Shown: positions 5,873 to 14,690, counted from the first letter of the stretch. The stretch is DNA of 25,025 bases from Chloroflexota bacterium (GCA_021790715.1 JAJYGK010000127.1:1-25025); one strand, 5' to 3'. Numbers and translations are program-made. Notes: a model not told the origin generated them from the sequence alone.

Positions 5873-7342
5873 TCAGGCTGGGGGTGGCTGTCCGATCTGA
5901 TCGAGGGCGAGACGGTAGAGCGCCGCGCCGTCGAGCCCGATCGACGGCGAGCGCAGCGCGGAAAGGTCCTCCACGAGCCGTCGCTCGAGTCCCGAACCGG
6001 CCCGCCGGTCGACGAGGCGTGCGGCGTGCGCCGCGAAGCGCAGTGCCTGCAGCGTCTCCGGCCGCGCCGGATCGTCCCAGAACCAGGCATCCGACTGGAA
6101 CATCGACAGGCGGGATGCCTGCGCGGCGAGGACGTCGCCGAGCAGGGCCGCGCGACGGTGGGCCGCGGTCCGGCCCGACCGTTCGCCGGCCGGCACCGGC
6201 CCATTCCCCGGCGGGCCATCCCGGTCGATGCCGGCCAGCAGGCGGGCGACGTACGCCTCCGCCGTGGCGTACCCCGATGCCACGTCGACGTACCCGTCGC
6301 GCGCCTCCCAGGGGTCGATCCCGAGCGGCGCCAGCAGCTCGTCGGTGACCGCGTCGATCCCGGCCGCGAGGCGGTCGAGCGCCAGCCGGAGCGGCTGCTT
6401 CCACCGGCCGTCGGCGGCATCCGGGCACTCGGCGAACCAGCGCAGCACGCCGTGGTGGCACGACCAGCTCGTGCGCTCCTGGATCGTCATGACCGGGAGC
6501 GGCGGCCGTGCGCTGGCACGGAGCATGGCGGCGAGCGACCCGACGTCGACGTGCAGGCCGCCGCTGACGGCGCCGTACCAGGTCGTCAGGCGGGCGAGGA
6601 ACAGGTCGCGGAAGCGCTGATGATGCCCGTACAGCTCGCCGTCGGTGGCGATGAGGGCCACCGGCGCGTCGCCGGAGGGGAGGGGATCGGCCAGCCGCGG
6701 CGCGACCCGCGAGCGGACGAAGTCGTCGGCGTTCTGCGTCGCTGCCGGGTCGAAGCTCACGGCCGTCGAGAGCGCGCGGTCGTAGAACATGACGACCAGC
6801 GAGAGGCCGTCGCCGACCTGTACGCGGTAGGGCCTGCGCGTGTCCAGGTTCCCGTCCGTGCCCGCCTGCCACGGCGCGAGGATCGTGTACCGGACGCCCT
6901 CCTCGGCGCAGATCCGGAGCGTCGCGAGATCCGCCGCGGTTTCCGGCAGCCAGATCCCGGTCGCCCGGCGGCCCATGCGGAGCTCGAAGTCGCGCAGCCC
7001 CCAGCGGATCTCCGTCCGCCGGTCGCGCATCGGGGCGAGCGGCAGGATCGCGTGGTGGTACGCGACCGCGATCGCATTCGTCCCGTCGTCCTGGGCGACG
7101 ATCGCGTCGTGGACCTCGGGACGGTGGGCCCTGAGCCACGTGGCGAGGGCGGGGCCCAGGTCCCAGCCGATCCGGCGGAACGTGCCGCGCGCCGCATTGG
7201 GCGCGTAGCAGTCGTCGGTGACCCGGGACGTCCAGTCGCGCGCCGGCGAGGCCGCCGGGTCGGTCGGCACCTCGCCGGAGAACGGGTCGCGGCGGTCGGG
7301 CTGGTAGAAGTGGCCGTGGACGGCCAGGCGGCCCGGCGTCAT
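5873..7342 (-). CDS. GH57 family glycoside hydrolase, DUF3536 type
   Basis: A 489-residue enzyme of the alpha-amylase-related GH57 superfamily, expected to act on alpha-glucan; the exact reaction of the DUF3536 subgroup is not established. GH57 region 1 is HGHFYQP (9-15). GIWLPE (Glu134) matches the nucleophile region. DGELYGHH (Asp234) matches the acid/base region. The C-terminal part, with TSWSCHHGVLRWF and a long helical stretch ending SRLSMFQSDAWFWDD, fits DUF3536. The ATG overlaps the TGA of the upstream GH57 gene (ATGA), so the two are translationally coupled. Short and long GH57 proteins side by side suggest complementary roles in glycogen or maltodextrin processing. Confidence 0.88.
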   Translation of the reverse strand: MTPGRLAVHGHFYQPDRRDPFSGEVPTDPAASPARDWTSRVTDDCYAPNAARGTFRRIGWDLGPALATWLRAHRPEVHDAIVAQDDGTNAIAVAYHHAILPLAPMRDRRTEIRWGLRDFELRMGRRATGIWLPETAADLATLRICAEEGVRYTILAPWQAGTDGNLDTRRPYRVQVGDGLSLVVMFYDRALSTAVSFDPAATQNADDFVRSRVAPRLADPLPSGDAPVALIATDGELYGHHQRFRDLFLARLTTWYGAVSGGLHVDVGSLAAMLRASARPPLPVMTIQERTSWSCHHGVLRWFAECPDAADGRWKQPLRLALDRLAAGIDAVTDELLAPLGIDPWEARDGYVDVASGYATAEAYVARLLAGIDRDGPPGNGPVPAGERSGRTAAHRRAALLGDVLAAQASRLSMFQSDAWFWDDPARPETLQALRFAAHAARLVDRRAGSGLERRLVEDLSALRSPSIGLDGAALYRLALDQIGQPPPA

Positions 7343-9639
7343 CGCTCCTCGGCGCGATGGTCGCGTGAGCTCGCGACGTCGAGTCGGACGCGCCACGCCG
7401 CGACCTCGCCCGGTGCCAGTCGGAGCGGCCAGCGCAGCAGGAGGCAGCTCCCCTGGTACTGACGCTCGAATCCCGACTCCGAGTTCGAGACCGTCTCGAC
7501 CGGGTACCACGACACGTCCGCGGGCGGCGACATCGTCGCCCGGACGTCCGCGCCCTCGGCGGAGTTCCCGAACGCGAGCGTGGCGAGCAGGCCGGGGTGC
7601 GCGCCCGAATCATGCGGGTAGCGGGTGCCGGCCCCGTCGGCCGCCCCGGGCTCGCGGTTCGCCGGCGCCTCGTAGTACGCCGCGGGGTTGCCGCCCCCGC
7701 CCGCCAGGTCGACGTTCCACTCGAGCACGAGGTCGGCGTCGATCGGCGCGTTGCCGTGGTGCTCGATCGCCACGTCCATCGCCAGGGACGGGTCGAGCCG
7801 CCCGCCGCCGAGCTGCAGCGTCTTGCGGACGAGGATCGGCTGCCCGTCGGCATGGGCCTCGCGATCGGCGACCAGCCGCCGATCGCCGAGCGAGGCCACG
7901 CGATACGGCTCGTCGACCACGTCGGCGAGCTCCGGGACGACCTCGCGCCGGAATGCCTCCGGATCCGATCCGGCCGGCACGACGTGCAGCTGCCCGGAAC
8001 GACGCTCGTGCCGGTCGTAGATGAGCCTGCTGCTGAGGTCCGGCTCCTTGGTCGCCACCATGTCGTGGATGGTCCTGGGTGCCGCGCCCGCGCCCGTCAC
8101 CTGCTGCTCCGCGCCATCCCGCGCCGTGGCCCGTTCGTGCGCGACGAGCGTCGCGTGATAGGCCTCCGGCCGGCGCCGCATGACGGAGCAGAGGGCGAGG
8201 CGGGTCGCCCGGAGGTCCCACGAGCCGATCGCGGCGCCCTCCGCGAGGTCGACCACGACCACCTGTCCGGGGGCCGCGAGGAACGCCTCCGGGATCCCGT
8301 CCATGTCCGCGTCGACGAGGGCCGCGCCGTCCGCCGGCGCCGTGATCGTCGCTCCGGCAGCGACTCCTCCGCGCGCGGCGTGCGCTTCGCCCGCGGCGTA
8401 TGTCCCTCCCGGCGAGCGTGCCTCATCCGCCGAGCGTGCCCCGTCCGCCATGCGCGCCTCGTCGGCCAGGTCCTCGGCCGCGATCAGGTGCGCGTGCGTG
8501 GCCAGCCGCATGTGCACGATGTAGATCCCGCCGAAGAGCCCGTGCCAGTAGCAGTCGTTGGACTGACCGCGGTAGAGGTGGTCGCGGGCGGCGTCCCTGG
8601 CGGGCCCTTCGGGCATCGCGTCGACCTTCGCCGACGCGCGCAGCATCTGCTTGTGCAGGTCGTTGATCTCCCGGTACCGGGCCTGGAAGTTGCGCCAGAA
8701 GCCTCCCCGCAGGAAGCGCCTCTCGGGCAGGTCTTCGTCCACCGCGCGCCTGATCAGCGCCGTCAGCACGTTCGAGTCGGCCGGCGGCAGCGCCCACTCA
8801 CCCATCTCGATGTACGAGGCGGTCGGCACGTAGGCGCGCCCGATCGGGGGCTCCCGATCGAGCCACGCGGACGGCGTCACGGTCGACAGCCAGCCGGCGT
8901 TGTCCTCGAGCAGGCCGAAGAAGCGCTCGATCCAGCGCCCGCCGCCCCAGCAGTGCTCGTAGGTGCCGGGCCAGGCGCCGAACTTCTCGCCGTCGTCGCC
9001 CATGAAGCCGAGCCGGTGCCCGTCCTCGGTCGCGTGCTCCCGGAGGTGCGCGATCACATCCTCGGGCTGCCCGAACGGGATGCGGTAGCGCAATCCCTGC
9101 TCGGTCCCGAAGACGCGGAGCAGCCGCCCCTGGTCCTCGGTCACGTACGCGCCCCACATGGCGTCCTCGGGGATCGCCGCGGCGCGGAAGTGGTTGTCGT
9201 CGAGGATCGTCCACTCGTACCCGCCGTCGGCCAGGACGGACGGCAGCTGCGGCTCCCAGACGCGCTCCGCCAGCCATGCGCCGCGCGGCCGGCGGCCCAC
9301 CAGTCGCTCGACCTCGTCGGCCATGCGCACGAGCTGGCCGTGCCGGTCGTGGTCGGGCAGGGACGCGAGCACGGGCTCGTAGTACCCGCCTCCGAGCACC
9401 TCGACCTGGTCGCGCTCGACGAGCGCGCGGAGCCGATCGAGGAAGTCGGGGTGCGCGTCCCGGATCCACTCGATGAGCGGGCCGGTGTAGTGCAGCGACA
9501 GCCGGACGCCCGGGTGCCGTTCCAGCGCGTCCAGCAGCGGCTCGTACGCCGCCCGAAAGACGTCCTCGAAGACCCAGCCGAAGTTCCCCACCGGCTGGTG
9601 GTTGTGGATGGCGAGCGCGAGCGCGATCCGGCCGGTCAC
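7339..9639 (-). CDS. GH57 glucanase, 4-alpha-glucanotransferase-like (DUF1925/DUF1926 architecture)
   Basis: A 766-residue GH57 enzyme that probably rearranges or hydrolyses alpha-1,4-glucans in the cytoplasm. It opens with IHNHQPVGNF (region 1). The likely nucleophile is Glu125 in WLAERVWEP, and the acid/base Asp lies in GDDGEKFG (215-216). These positions closely match the archaeal 4-alpha-glucanotransferase (Glu123/Asp214). A helical middle section (ALIRRAVDEDLPERRFLRGGFWRNF and SNDCYWHGLFGGIY) and a C-terminal beta-sandwich fit DUF1925 and DUF1926. An Ala/Asp/Glu/Arg low-complexity insertion (near 8340-8470) separates them. GTG at 9639 has GGGAGG 6 nt upstream. It follows glgP by 53 bp and overlaps the next GH57 gene. 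Confidence 0.9.
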   Translation of the reverse strand: MTGRIALALAIHNHQPVGNFGWVFEDVFRAAYEPLLDALERHPGVRLSLHYTGPLIEWIRDAHPDFLDRLRALVERDQVEVLGGGYYEPVLASLPDHDRHGQLVRMADEVERLVGRRPRGAWLAERVWEPQLPSVLADGGYEWTILDDNHFRAAAIPEDAMWGAYVTEDQGRLLRVFGTEQGLRYRIPFGQPEDVIAHLREHATEDGHRLGFMGDDGEKFGAWPGTYEHCWGGGRWIERFFGLLEDNAGWLSTVTPSAWLDREPPIGRAYVPTASYIEMGEWALPPADSNVLTALIRRAVDEDLPERRFLRGGFWRNFQARYREINDLHKQMLRASAKVDAMPEGPARDAARDHLYRGQSNDCYWHGLFGGIYIVHMRLATHAHLIAAEDLADEARMADGARSADEARSPGGTYAAGEAHAARGGVAAGATITAPADGAALVDADMDGIPEAFLAAPGQVVVVDLAEGAAIGSWDLRATRLALCSVMRRRPEAYHATLVAHERATARDGAEQQVTGAGAAPRTIHDMVATKEPDLSSRLIYDRHERRSGQLHVVPAGSDPEAFRREVVPELADVVDEPYRVASLGDRRLVADREAHADGQPILVRKTLQLGGGRLDPSLAMDVAIEHHGNAPIDADLVLEWNVDLAGGGGNPAAYYEAPANREPGAADGAGTRYPHDSGAHPGLLATLAFGNSAEGADVRATMSPPADVSWYPVETVSNSESGFERQYQGSCLLLRWPLRLAPGEVAAWRVRLDVASSRDHRAEER

Positions 9640-9692
9640 CGGCCTCCCTCCGTCTCCCTGTCGTCGATGTCCTGCGTCGATCCTTCCGCCGG

Positions 9693-12068
9693 TCAGGCCT
9701 CGTGCAGCCGAAGCGCTTCCTGCGTGCCGGCCGGCGCCTCGCCCGCACCCGTCGCCGCCGGTCCGGTCTCGCGGCCTCCCCGCGTGCCGTTCCGCGTGAC
9801 GGCCTCCGTGGCCGATCCGGTGCCGTTCGCCTGTGCCGCCGCGGCTCGTCGCGGCGATGTGCCCGCACCTCCGGCTCGCCCCGCGCCCCCCGGGCGGCCG
9901 TTGGCGGTCCGCCCCCGCGACGTCCGGCGGCCCGTGCTCCCCGCCGCGGGCACGTACAGCTGCTCCGTGTACTCCTGGAGCATGCGGGTCGTGGAGAAGG
10001 TCCAGATCGTGCTGCGGATCGAGTGCCGCGCCACCTGCAGCCAGGCCGCGGGGATGCCGTCACGGTCGCGCTCGTAGTAGCGCGGCACGACCTCCTGCTC
10101 GAGGATCCGGTACAGCTCCTGCGCGTCGGCCCAGTCCTGCGCGCCCTCGTCCGGGTTCGTCTCGCGGCCGCCGATCGCCCACCCGTTCGACCCGGTCCAG
10201 CCCTCGTCCCACCACCCGTCGAGGACGGACAGGTTCACCACGCCGTTGACGGCGGCCTTCATGCCGCTCGTCCCCGAGGCCTCCAGCGGGCGGCGCGGGT
10301 TGTTCAGCCAGACGTCGACGCCCTGGATCAGGAAGCGGGCCACGCGCATGTCGTAGTCCTCGACCATGAACACCCGGCCCCGCAGACGCGGCGACCGGCT
10401 GCGCTCCCAGATGTCCTGGATGACGCGCTGGCCGGGACGATCGGCGGGATGCGCCTTGCCCGCGAAGACCACCTGGACCGGCCGCTCCGGGTTCCACAGG
10501 ATCCGCGCGAGGCGCTCCTCGTCGGTGAAGAGCAGCGCGGCCCGCTTGTAGGTCGCGAACCGTCGCGCGAACCCGATCGTGAGCGCGTTCGCATCCATCA
10601 GGTGGCCGATCGCCTCGAGCTCGTCCGGCGACTCGCCCTGCCGTGCCAGCTGCGCGAGCAGGCGTCCCCGTACGAAGTGCGCGAGCTCCAGCTTCTGCCG
10701 CGCGTGCGCCGCCCACAGCTGGCGGTCCGGGATCTGGTCGACGCGATCCCAGAAGCGCCGCGACCGCACCTCCGCGTCGAGGTCGTCGAGGTCTCCGCCG
10801 CGATCCTGGTAGAGCGAGCGGATCGGCCGCCCGACCCAGCTCGGCACGTGGATGCCGTTCGTGATCCCGACGATGGGGCGCTCGAGGATGGGCCCCCACG
10901 TCGCGTTCGCCGTCTGCGCGTGGAGCTGGCTCACCGCGTTGGCGCCGTTCGTGAGCCGCAGGCTGAAGGCCGTCATGTCGAACTCGGCCGCGTTCCCGTC
11001 GACGCCGCGTCCGAACTCGAGGATGCGCTCGAGGTCGATCCCGTCCGGACTGCCGAGCGGCGCTGCGAGCCTGCGCACGAGCTGCGCGTCGAACCGCTCG
11101 TTGCCCGCCGACACGGGGGTGTGGATCGTGAACACCGAGTCGCGCCGGACGCGGGCCAGGGCATCGTCCAGGGGCGTTCCCTGGGCCACGAGCTCGCGGG
11201 CGCGCTCGACGAGCATCATCGCCGAGTGGCCCTCGTTGAGGTGCCAGACCGCGGGCTCGATGCCGAGCGCGCGGAGCGTCCGCACCCCGCCGACCCCCAG
11301 CACCATCTCCTGGCAGAAGCGCATCTCGCGTCCGCGCACGTAGAGGATGCTGGTGATGGGCCGGTCCGGCGGCGCGTTGTCGGGGATGTCGGTGTCGAGC
11401 AGGAGCAGCGGGACGCGTCCGACCTGCGCCAGCCACACCGCGCACCAGATCGTCCGGCCGGGGAGCTCGACGGGGATCGTGAGCGCGTCACCCTCGAGCG
11501 ACGCGACCCGCAGCAGGGGCAGCCGGAGCGGGTCGTAGTCGGGGTAGGCGTGCTCCTGGTGCCCGTCCGCGTCGATCGTCTGGCGGAAGTAGCCGCGGTG
11601 GTAGAACAGGCCGACGGCGACGAACGGCAGCGCCATGTCCGAGGCGGTCTTCGCGTGGTCTCCCGCGAGGATGCCGAGGCCGCCCGAGTAGATCCCCAGC
11701 GTCTCGGTCAGCCCGTACTCGGCGCAGAAGTAGGCGATGGGCCCGTCCAGATCGCGCCCGTGGTGCCGGGTGAACCAGTGGCCGGCGCCGTTCGCCATGT
11801 ACCGCTCGAACTCGGCCAGCACGGTCTCGTACTCGGCCATGAATCCCGGGTTCTCGAGCAGGTCGCCCCAGTTCTGGTGGCTCATCAGGATCGAGATGGG
11901 GTTCCGGTAGCGAGGCCAGAGCGCGGGATCGATGTGCGCGAAGAGCTGGCGCGCCTCGGGGTGCCACGTGGGGTACAGGTTGTAGGCGAGGGCCCGCAGT
12001 CCTTCGAGGCGGGCGGGCAGCCGGAATGCCGGCGGCGGAAGCGTGGGGACGAGCGGCGCATGCTCCAT
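9693..12068 (-). CDS. glgP: Alpha-glucan (glycogen) phosphorylase, short GT35 type
   Basis: Removes glucose units from glycogen or maltodextrin as glucose-1-phosphate, using pyridoxal phosphate. The 791-residue protein has the features of the short bacterial phosphorylase family: AYNLYPTWHPEA at the N-terminus, FCAEYGLTETLGIYSGGLGILAGDH, HLNEGHSAMM, ITNGIHVPSW, FARRFATYKRAAL, and the cofactor-binding EASGTSGMKAAVNG with Lys604. The last 80 or so residues are a disordered Ala/Gly/Thr/Arg tail not needed for the fold. The ATG lies 9 nt after TAGCAT, so the mRNA is leaderless or nearly so. It heads the minus-strand glucan operon and diverges from glgA across 81 bp. Confidence 0.95.
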   Translation of the reverse strand: MEHAPLVPTLPPPAFRLPARLEGLRALAYNLYPTWHPEARQLFAHIDPALWPRYRNPISILMSHQNWGDLLENPGFMAEYETVLAEFERYMANGAGHWFTRHHGRDLDGPIAYFCAEYGLTETLGIYSGGLGILAGDHAKTASDMALPFVAVGLFYHRGYFRQTIDADGHQEHAYPDYDPLRLPLLRVASLEGDALTIPVELPGRTIWCAVWLAQVGRVPLLLLDTDIPDNAPPDRPITSILYVRGREMRFCQEMVLGVGGVRTLRALGIEPAVWHLNEGHSAMMLVERARELVAQGTPLDDALARVRRDSVFTIHTPVSAGNERFDAQLVRRLAAPLGSPDGIDLERILEFGRGVDGNAAEFDMTAFSLRLTNGANAVSQLHAQTANATWGPILERPIVGITNGIHVPSWVGRPIRSLYQDRGGDLDDLDAEVRSRRFWDRVDQIPDRQLWAAHARQKLELAHFVRGRLLAQLARQGESPDELEAIGHLMDANALTIGFARRFATYKRAALLFTDEERLARILWNPERPVQVVFAGKAHPADRPGQRVIQDIWERSRSPRLRGRVFMVEDYDMRVARFLIQGVDVWLNNPRRPLEASGTSGMKAAVNGVVNLSVLDGWWDEGWTGSNGWAIGGRETNPDEGAQDWADAQELYRILEQEVVPRYYERDRDGIPAAWLQVARHSIRSTIWTFSTTRMLQEYTEQLYVPAAGSTGRRTSRGRTANGRPGGAGRAGGAGTSPRRAAAAQANGTGSATEAVTRNGTRGGRETGPAATGAGEAPAGTQEALRLHEA

Positions 12069-12077
12069 GAGCCTGCG

Positions 12078-12083
12078 ATGCTA
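12078..12083 (-). promoter_or_regulatory. -10 element (TAGCAT) for glgP
   Basis: On the minus strand TAGCAT ends 9 nt before the glgP ATG. No Shine-Dalgarno is obvious in those 9 nt apart from a weak CAGG, which suggests a 1-3 nt leader. Confidence 0.45.
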
Positions 12084-12094
12084 CACGAACCGCG

Positions 12095-12113
12095 ACCGAT
12101 AAACCGATTTACC
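12095..12113. promoter_or_regulatory. AT-rich direct repeat between glgP and glgA, candidate operator
   Basis: ACCGATAAACCGATTTACC contains ACCGAT twice, 9 bp apart, and TAAA/TTTA in inverted orientation. It is an AT-rich island in very GC-rich DNA, placed between the two divergent -10 elements, where a regulator could control both genes. Confidence 0.4.
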
Positions 12114-12116
12114 TCC

Positions 12117-12134
12117 GCACGGGCCGCACGGGAC
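12117..12134. repeat. Tandem 9-bp repeat in the glgP-glgA spacer
   Basis: GCACGGGCC is immediately followed by GCACGGGAC, ending 2 bp before the glgA -10 hexamer. It may be part of the same regulatory region. Confidence 0.45.
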
Positions 12135-12135
12135 G

Positions 12136-12141
12136 TACCAT
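12136..12141 (+). promoter_or_regulatory. -10 element (TACCAT) for glgA, leaderless arrangement
   Basis: TACCAT is followed by 8 nt and then the glgA ATG. No Shine-Dalgarno sequence is present in that gap. The same hexamer sits before the M3 peptidase gene. Confidence 0.55.
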
Positions 12142-12149
12142 CCGCGGGC

Positions 12150-13634
12150 ATGAAGATCGCGATGGTGACCTCCGAGTGCGAGCCGTTCGCCAAGACGGGC
12201 GGCCTGGCGGACGTGGTCGACGCGCTGGCGCGTGCGCTGGGCGGGCTGGGCCACGACGTCGACGTCTACCTGCCGCGCTACCGGGGCCTCGAACCGCCGG
12301 GTCCCGCCGAGCGCCTTCGACTCCACCCGGGCGCGGGCGCCGGGGCCGCGGACGGCTCCGTGACCGCCGTCGAGGTGCTGACCGCACGCGCCGACGGGTA
12401 CCGCCTCCGGCTGGTGGATCACCCGGCGAGCTTCGACCGGGCGGACTACTACGGCGAGGGCGGGGCCGACTACCCGGACAACGGCGCGCGGTTCGCGCTG
12501 CTCGGGCGCGCAGCGCTCGAGACGATCCGGGCCGAGGGGGGCGGCGTGGCGGTGCTCCACGGCCACGACTGGGAGGCCGGGCCCGCGATCCTGCTGCGCG
12601 ACCACGTCTACGCCTCGGATCCCGCGCTGGCCGGGATGGCCACGATGGTCACCTGCCACAACCTCGCGTACCACGGCTGGGTGCCGCGCGACCGCGCCGG
12701 CGCGCTCGGCCTGCCCGCGCGCGTCGGCAAGGCGGACGGCGTCGACCTGCTGCGCGAGGAGGTGCGCGCGGCGGACATGGTCAACACGGTCAGCCCCACG
12801 TACGCGGCGGAATCGCGCACCCCGGAGTACGGGGCGGGGCTCGACGACGTCCTGCGCGAGCGCGGCGACAGGTACGTCGGGATCCTCAACGGCATCGACC
12901 TGCGGCTGTGGGACCCGGAGACCGACGCGACGCTCGTCCGGCGCTTCTCGGCGGCCGACCTGGCCGGCAAGCGCGCGTGCAAGCGCGACCTGGCGGTCCG
13001 GCTCGGGGTCGACGCGTTCCCGGGCGGCGAGCCGTGGGGCGACCGCGGCGCCCCGTTGTTCGGGCTGGTGGGGCGCCTGGACCCGCAGAAGGGATTCGAC
13101 CTGCTCGCCGGGGCCGCGCAGGCGCTCGTCGAGGCGGGTGCCCGGCTCGTGATCCTCGGCACCGGCGACGCGCGGCTGATCCGTGACCTGCGCGCGCTCG
13201 CCGCGCACTGGCACGATCGGGTCGCGATCCTCGAGCGCTTCGACCGCGACGAGGCACGCCGCATCTACGCCGGCAGCGACCTGCTGCTGATGCCGTCCCG
13301 CTTCGAGCCGTGCGGCCAGAGCCAGATGATCGCGATGCGTTACGGGACGGTCCCGCTCGTGCGCCGGACGGGCGGCCTTGCCGACACCGTCGTCGACGCG
13401 GACGAACGGCCCGACCAGGGCGACGGATTCGTCTTCGGCCCGGCGGAACCGGGTGCCCTGGCAGATGCGGGGCGGCGCGCGATCGAGGCGTATCGCGAGG
13501 GGGCCCGCTGGGCCGGGGTCGTGGAGCGCGCGATGAGCCGGGACTTCGGCTGGACGGCGTCGGCCCCGCGGTACCTCGACGCGTACGAGCGGGCGATCGC
13601 GATCCGGGCCGGGAGGGACGCTTCCGCGCGCTGA
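12150..13634 (+). CDS. glgA: Glycogen synthase (ADP-glucose, GT5)
   Basis: Extends alpha-1,4-glucan chains from ADP-glucose. The 494-residue protein begins MKIAMVTSECEPFAKTGGLADVV, with the KTGGL substrate-binding motif (Lys15). It contains VLHGHDWEAG, TCHNLAYHGW, NTVSPTYA, GILNGIDLRLWDP, GRLDPQKGFDLL and the GT5 C-terminal signature SRFEPCGQSQMIAMRYGTVPLVRRTGGLADTV. The length is usual for GlgA. ATG at 12150 is supported both by homology and by the TACCAT 8 nt upstream. It is divergent from glgP, and its stop lies 3 bp from the stop of the convergent hydrolase. GT5 also includes synthases using other donors, but the operon context fits glycogen. Confidence 0.95.
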   Translation: MKIAMVTSECEPFAKTGGLADVVDALARALGGLGHDVDVYLPRYRGLEPPGPAERLRLHPGAGAGAADGSVTAVEVLTARADGYRLRLVDHPASFDRADYYGEGGADYPDNGARFALLGRAALETIRAEGGGVAVLHGHDWEAGPAILLRDHVYASDPALAGMATMVTCHNLAYHGWVPRDRAGALGLPARVGKADGVDLLREEVRAADMVNTVSPTYAAESRTPEYGAGLDDVLRERGDRYVGILNGIDLRLWDPETDATLVRRFSAADLAGKRACKRDLAVRLGVDAFPGGEPWGDRGAPLFGLVGRLDPQKGFDLLAGAAQALVEAGARLVILGTGDARLIRDLRALAAHWHDRVAILERFDRDEARRIYAGSDLLLMPSRFEPCGQSQMIAMRYGTVPLVRRTGGLADTVVDADERPDQGDGFVFGPAEPGALADAGRRAIEAYREGARWAGVVERAMSRDFGWTASAPRYLDAYERAIAIRAGRDASAR

Positions 13635-13637
13635 GCG

Positions 13638-14678
13638 TCAGGCATCCGGGCTGCCGAGCACGCCGCGCAGCACCTCGAGGAACCGTCCGAGGTCCTCGTT
13701 GTGCGGACTGTGCCCGAGCCCCGGCAGCGCGTGGACGTGCGCGGCTCCCAGTGCCATGCGGAGCAGCGACTGGATGGGAGCGGGGACGAGGCCGCCGGCA
13801 AGCGGGTCTCCCGCGATCACGTCGACCGGCAGATCGGGGTGGCGCGACCGCCACTCGGCCATGAGGCGGATCGGATCCAGGGGGGCCCCGCGGGCGATCG
13901 AATCGGCCGCCAGCGGCGACGTCTGCGGGAGCGCCCGGGCACCTGACTCCGGGTCCCGGTCGGTGGTGCCCGGGTCGTGAACGGGCGCCAGGACCTCGGC
14001 CCGGGCCATCTCCGGTCGCCGCGCGGCGTCCTCCGGCCGCAGTTCGGCGCGGAACCCTTCGGCCGCCTCCGGCCGCAGTTCGGCGCGGAACCCTTCGGCC
14101 ATCTCGATCCCCTGCTGGGGGGTCAGGAACGGCGGGTCGAGCAGGACCAGGTGCCGGACCGGCGCCCCGGCGTCGATCGCCATCACGGCCACGCCGGCGC
14201 CCCACGAGTGCCCGAGGATGACCGGCGCATCGTGCGTCGCCGACGACTGCCCCGACGCGAACCGTGGCTGCCCTGCCCCGGACGCCGCCCCCTCCGTCTC
14301 GAACCGTGACCGCTCCCCCCCGGGCGGTGGCGACACCGGGGGAAGCGCTCGCACGGCGGCGGCCACCAGGTCGCCGACACGCTGCAGTTCGTACGCGTCC
14401 GCGCCGACGGACTCCTGGTCCGCCAGCGGGGCTCCGTCCGCGTCCAGCCAGCGCGTGCCGCCGTGTCCCGGCAGGTCGAGTGCGTCGACGGTCCACCCGT
14501 CCGAGGCGATCGCGCGCGCCACCTCGTCGAACGCCATCGCGCTCGCCGTGACGCCGTGCAGGATCACGAGCCGCCGTCCGGCAGCCTCCGCCCCGGCCGG
14601 CGGGGACCAGCGCCAGGCGGCGAACCGGATGGTTGCCAGGTCGATCTCGTGGCGGAGCGGCTCGAGGCGGTCCTGCAT
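13638..14678 (-). CDS. Alpha/beta hydrolase with internal 12-residue duplication
   Basis: A 346-residue alpha/beta-hydrolase-fold protein of unknown substrate. LVILHGVTASAMAFDEVA is the oxyanion-hole strand, and GHSWGA (Ser158) is the nucleophile elbow. GLGHSPHNED (about His323) carries the likely catalytic histidine. Between the core halves lies a variable cap with two disordered inserts. One contains a perfect tandem AEGFRAELRPEA/AEGFRAELRPED. ATG at 14678 is 6 nt after TAGGAT and has no Shine-Dalgarno, so a leaderless start is likely. It lies downstream of the FAD oxidoreductase gene but has its own promoter. Confidence 0.85.
   Translation of the reverse strand: MQDRLEPLRHEIDLATIRFAAWRWSPPAGAEAAGRRLVILHGVTASAMAFDEVARAIASDGWTVDALDLPGHGGTRWLDADGAPLADQESVGADAYELQRVGDLVAAAVRALPPVSPPPGGERSRFETEGAASGAGQPRFASGQSSATHDAPVILGHSWGAGVAVMAIDAGAPVRHLVLLDPPFLTPQQGIEMAEGFRAELRPEAAEGFRAELRPEDAARRPEMARAEVLAPVHDPGTTDRDPESGARALPQTSPLAADSIARGAPLDPIRLMAEWRSRHPDLPVDVIAGDPLAGGLVPAPIQSLLRMALGAAHVHALPGLGHSPHNEDLGRFLEVLRGVLGSPDA
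14030..14100. repeat. 36-bp tandem duplication inside the hydrolase gene
   Basis: A 35-bp sequence at 14030-14064 recurs identically at 14066-14100 (unit 36 bp, in frame). The identity at DNA level, including third codon positions, implies a recent duplication. Confidence 0.9.
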
Positions 14679-14684
14679 GGCACG

Positions 14685-14690
14685 ATCCTA
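14685..14690 (-). promoter_or_regulatory. -10 element (TAGGAT) for the alpha/beta hydrolase, leaderless arrangement
   Basis: On the minus strand TAGGAT is followed by 6 nt (CGTGCC) and the ATG. There is no ribosome binding site in between. Confidence 0.5.
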
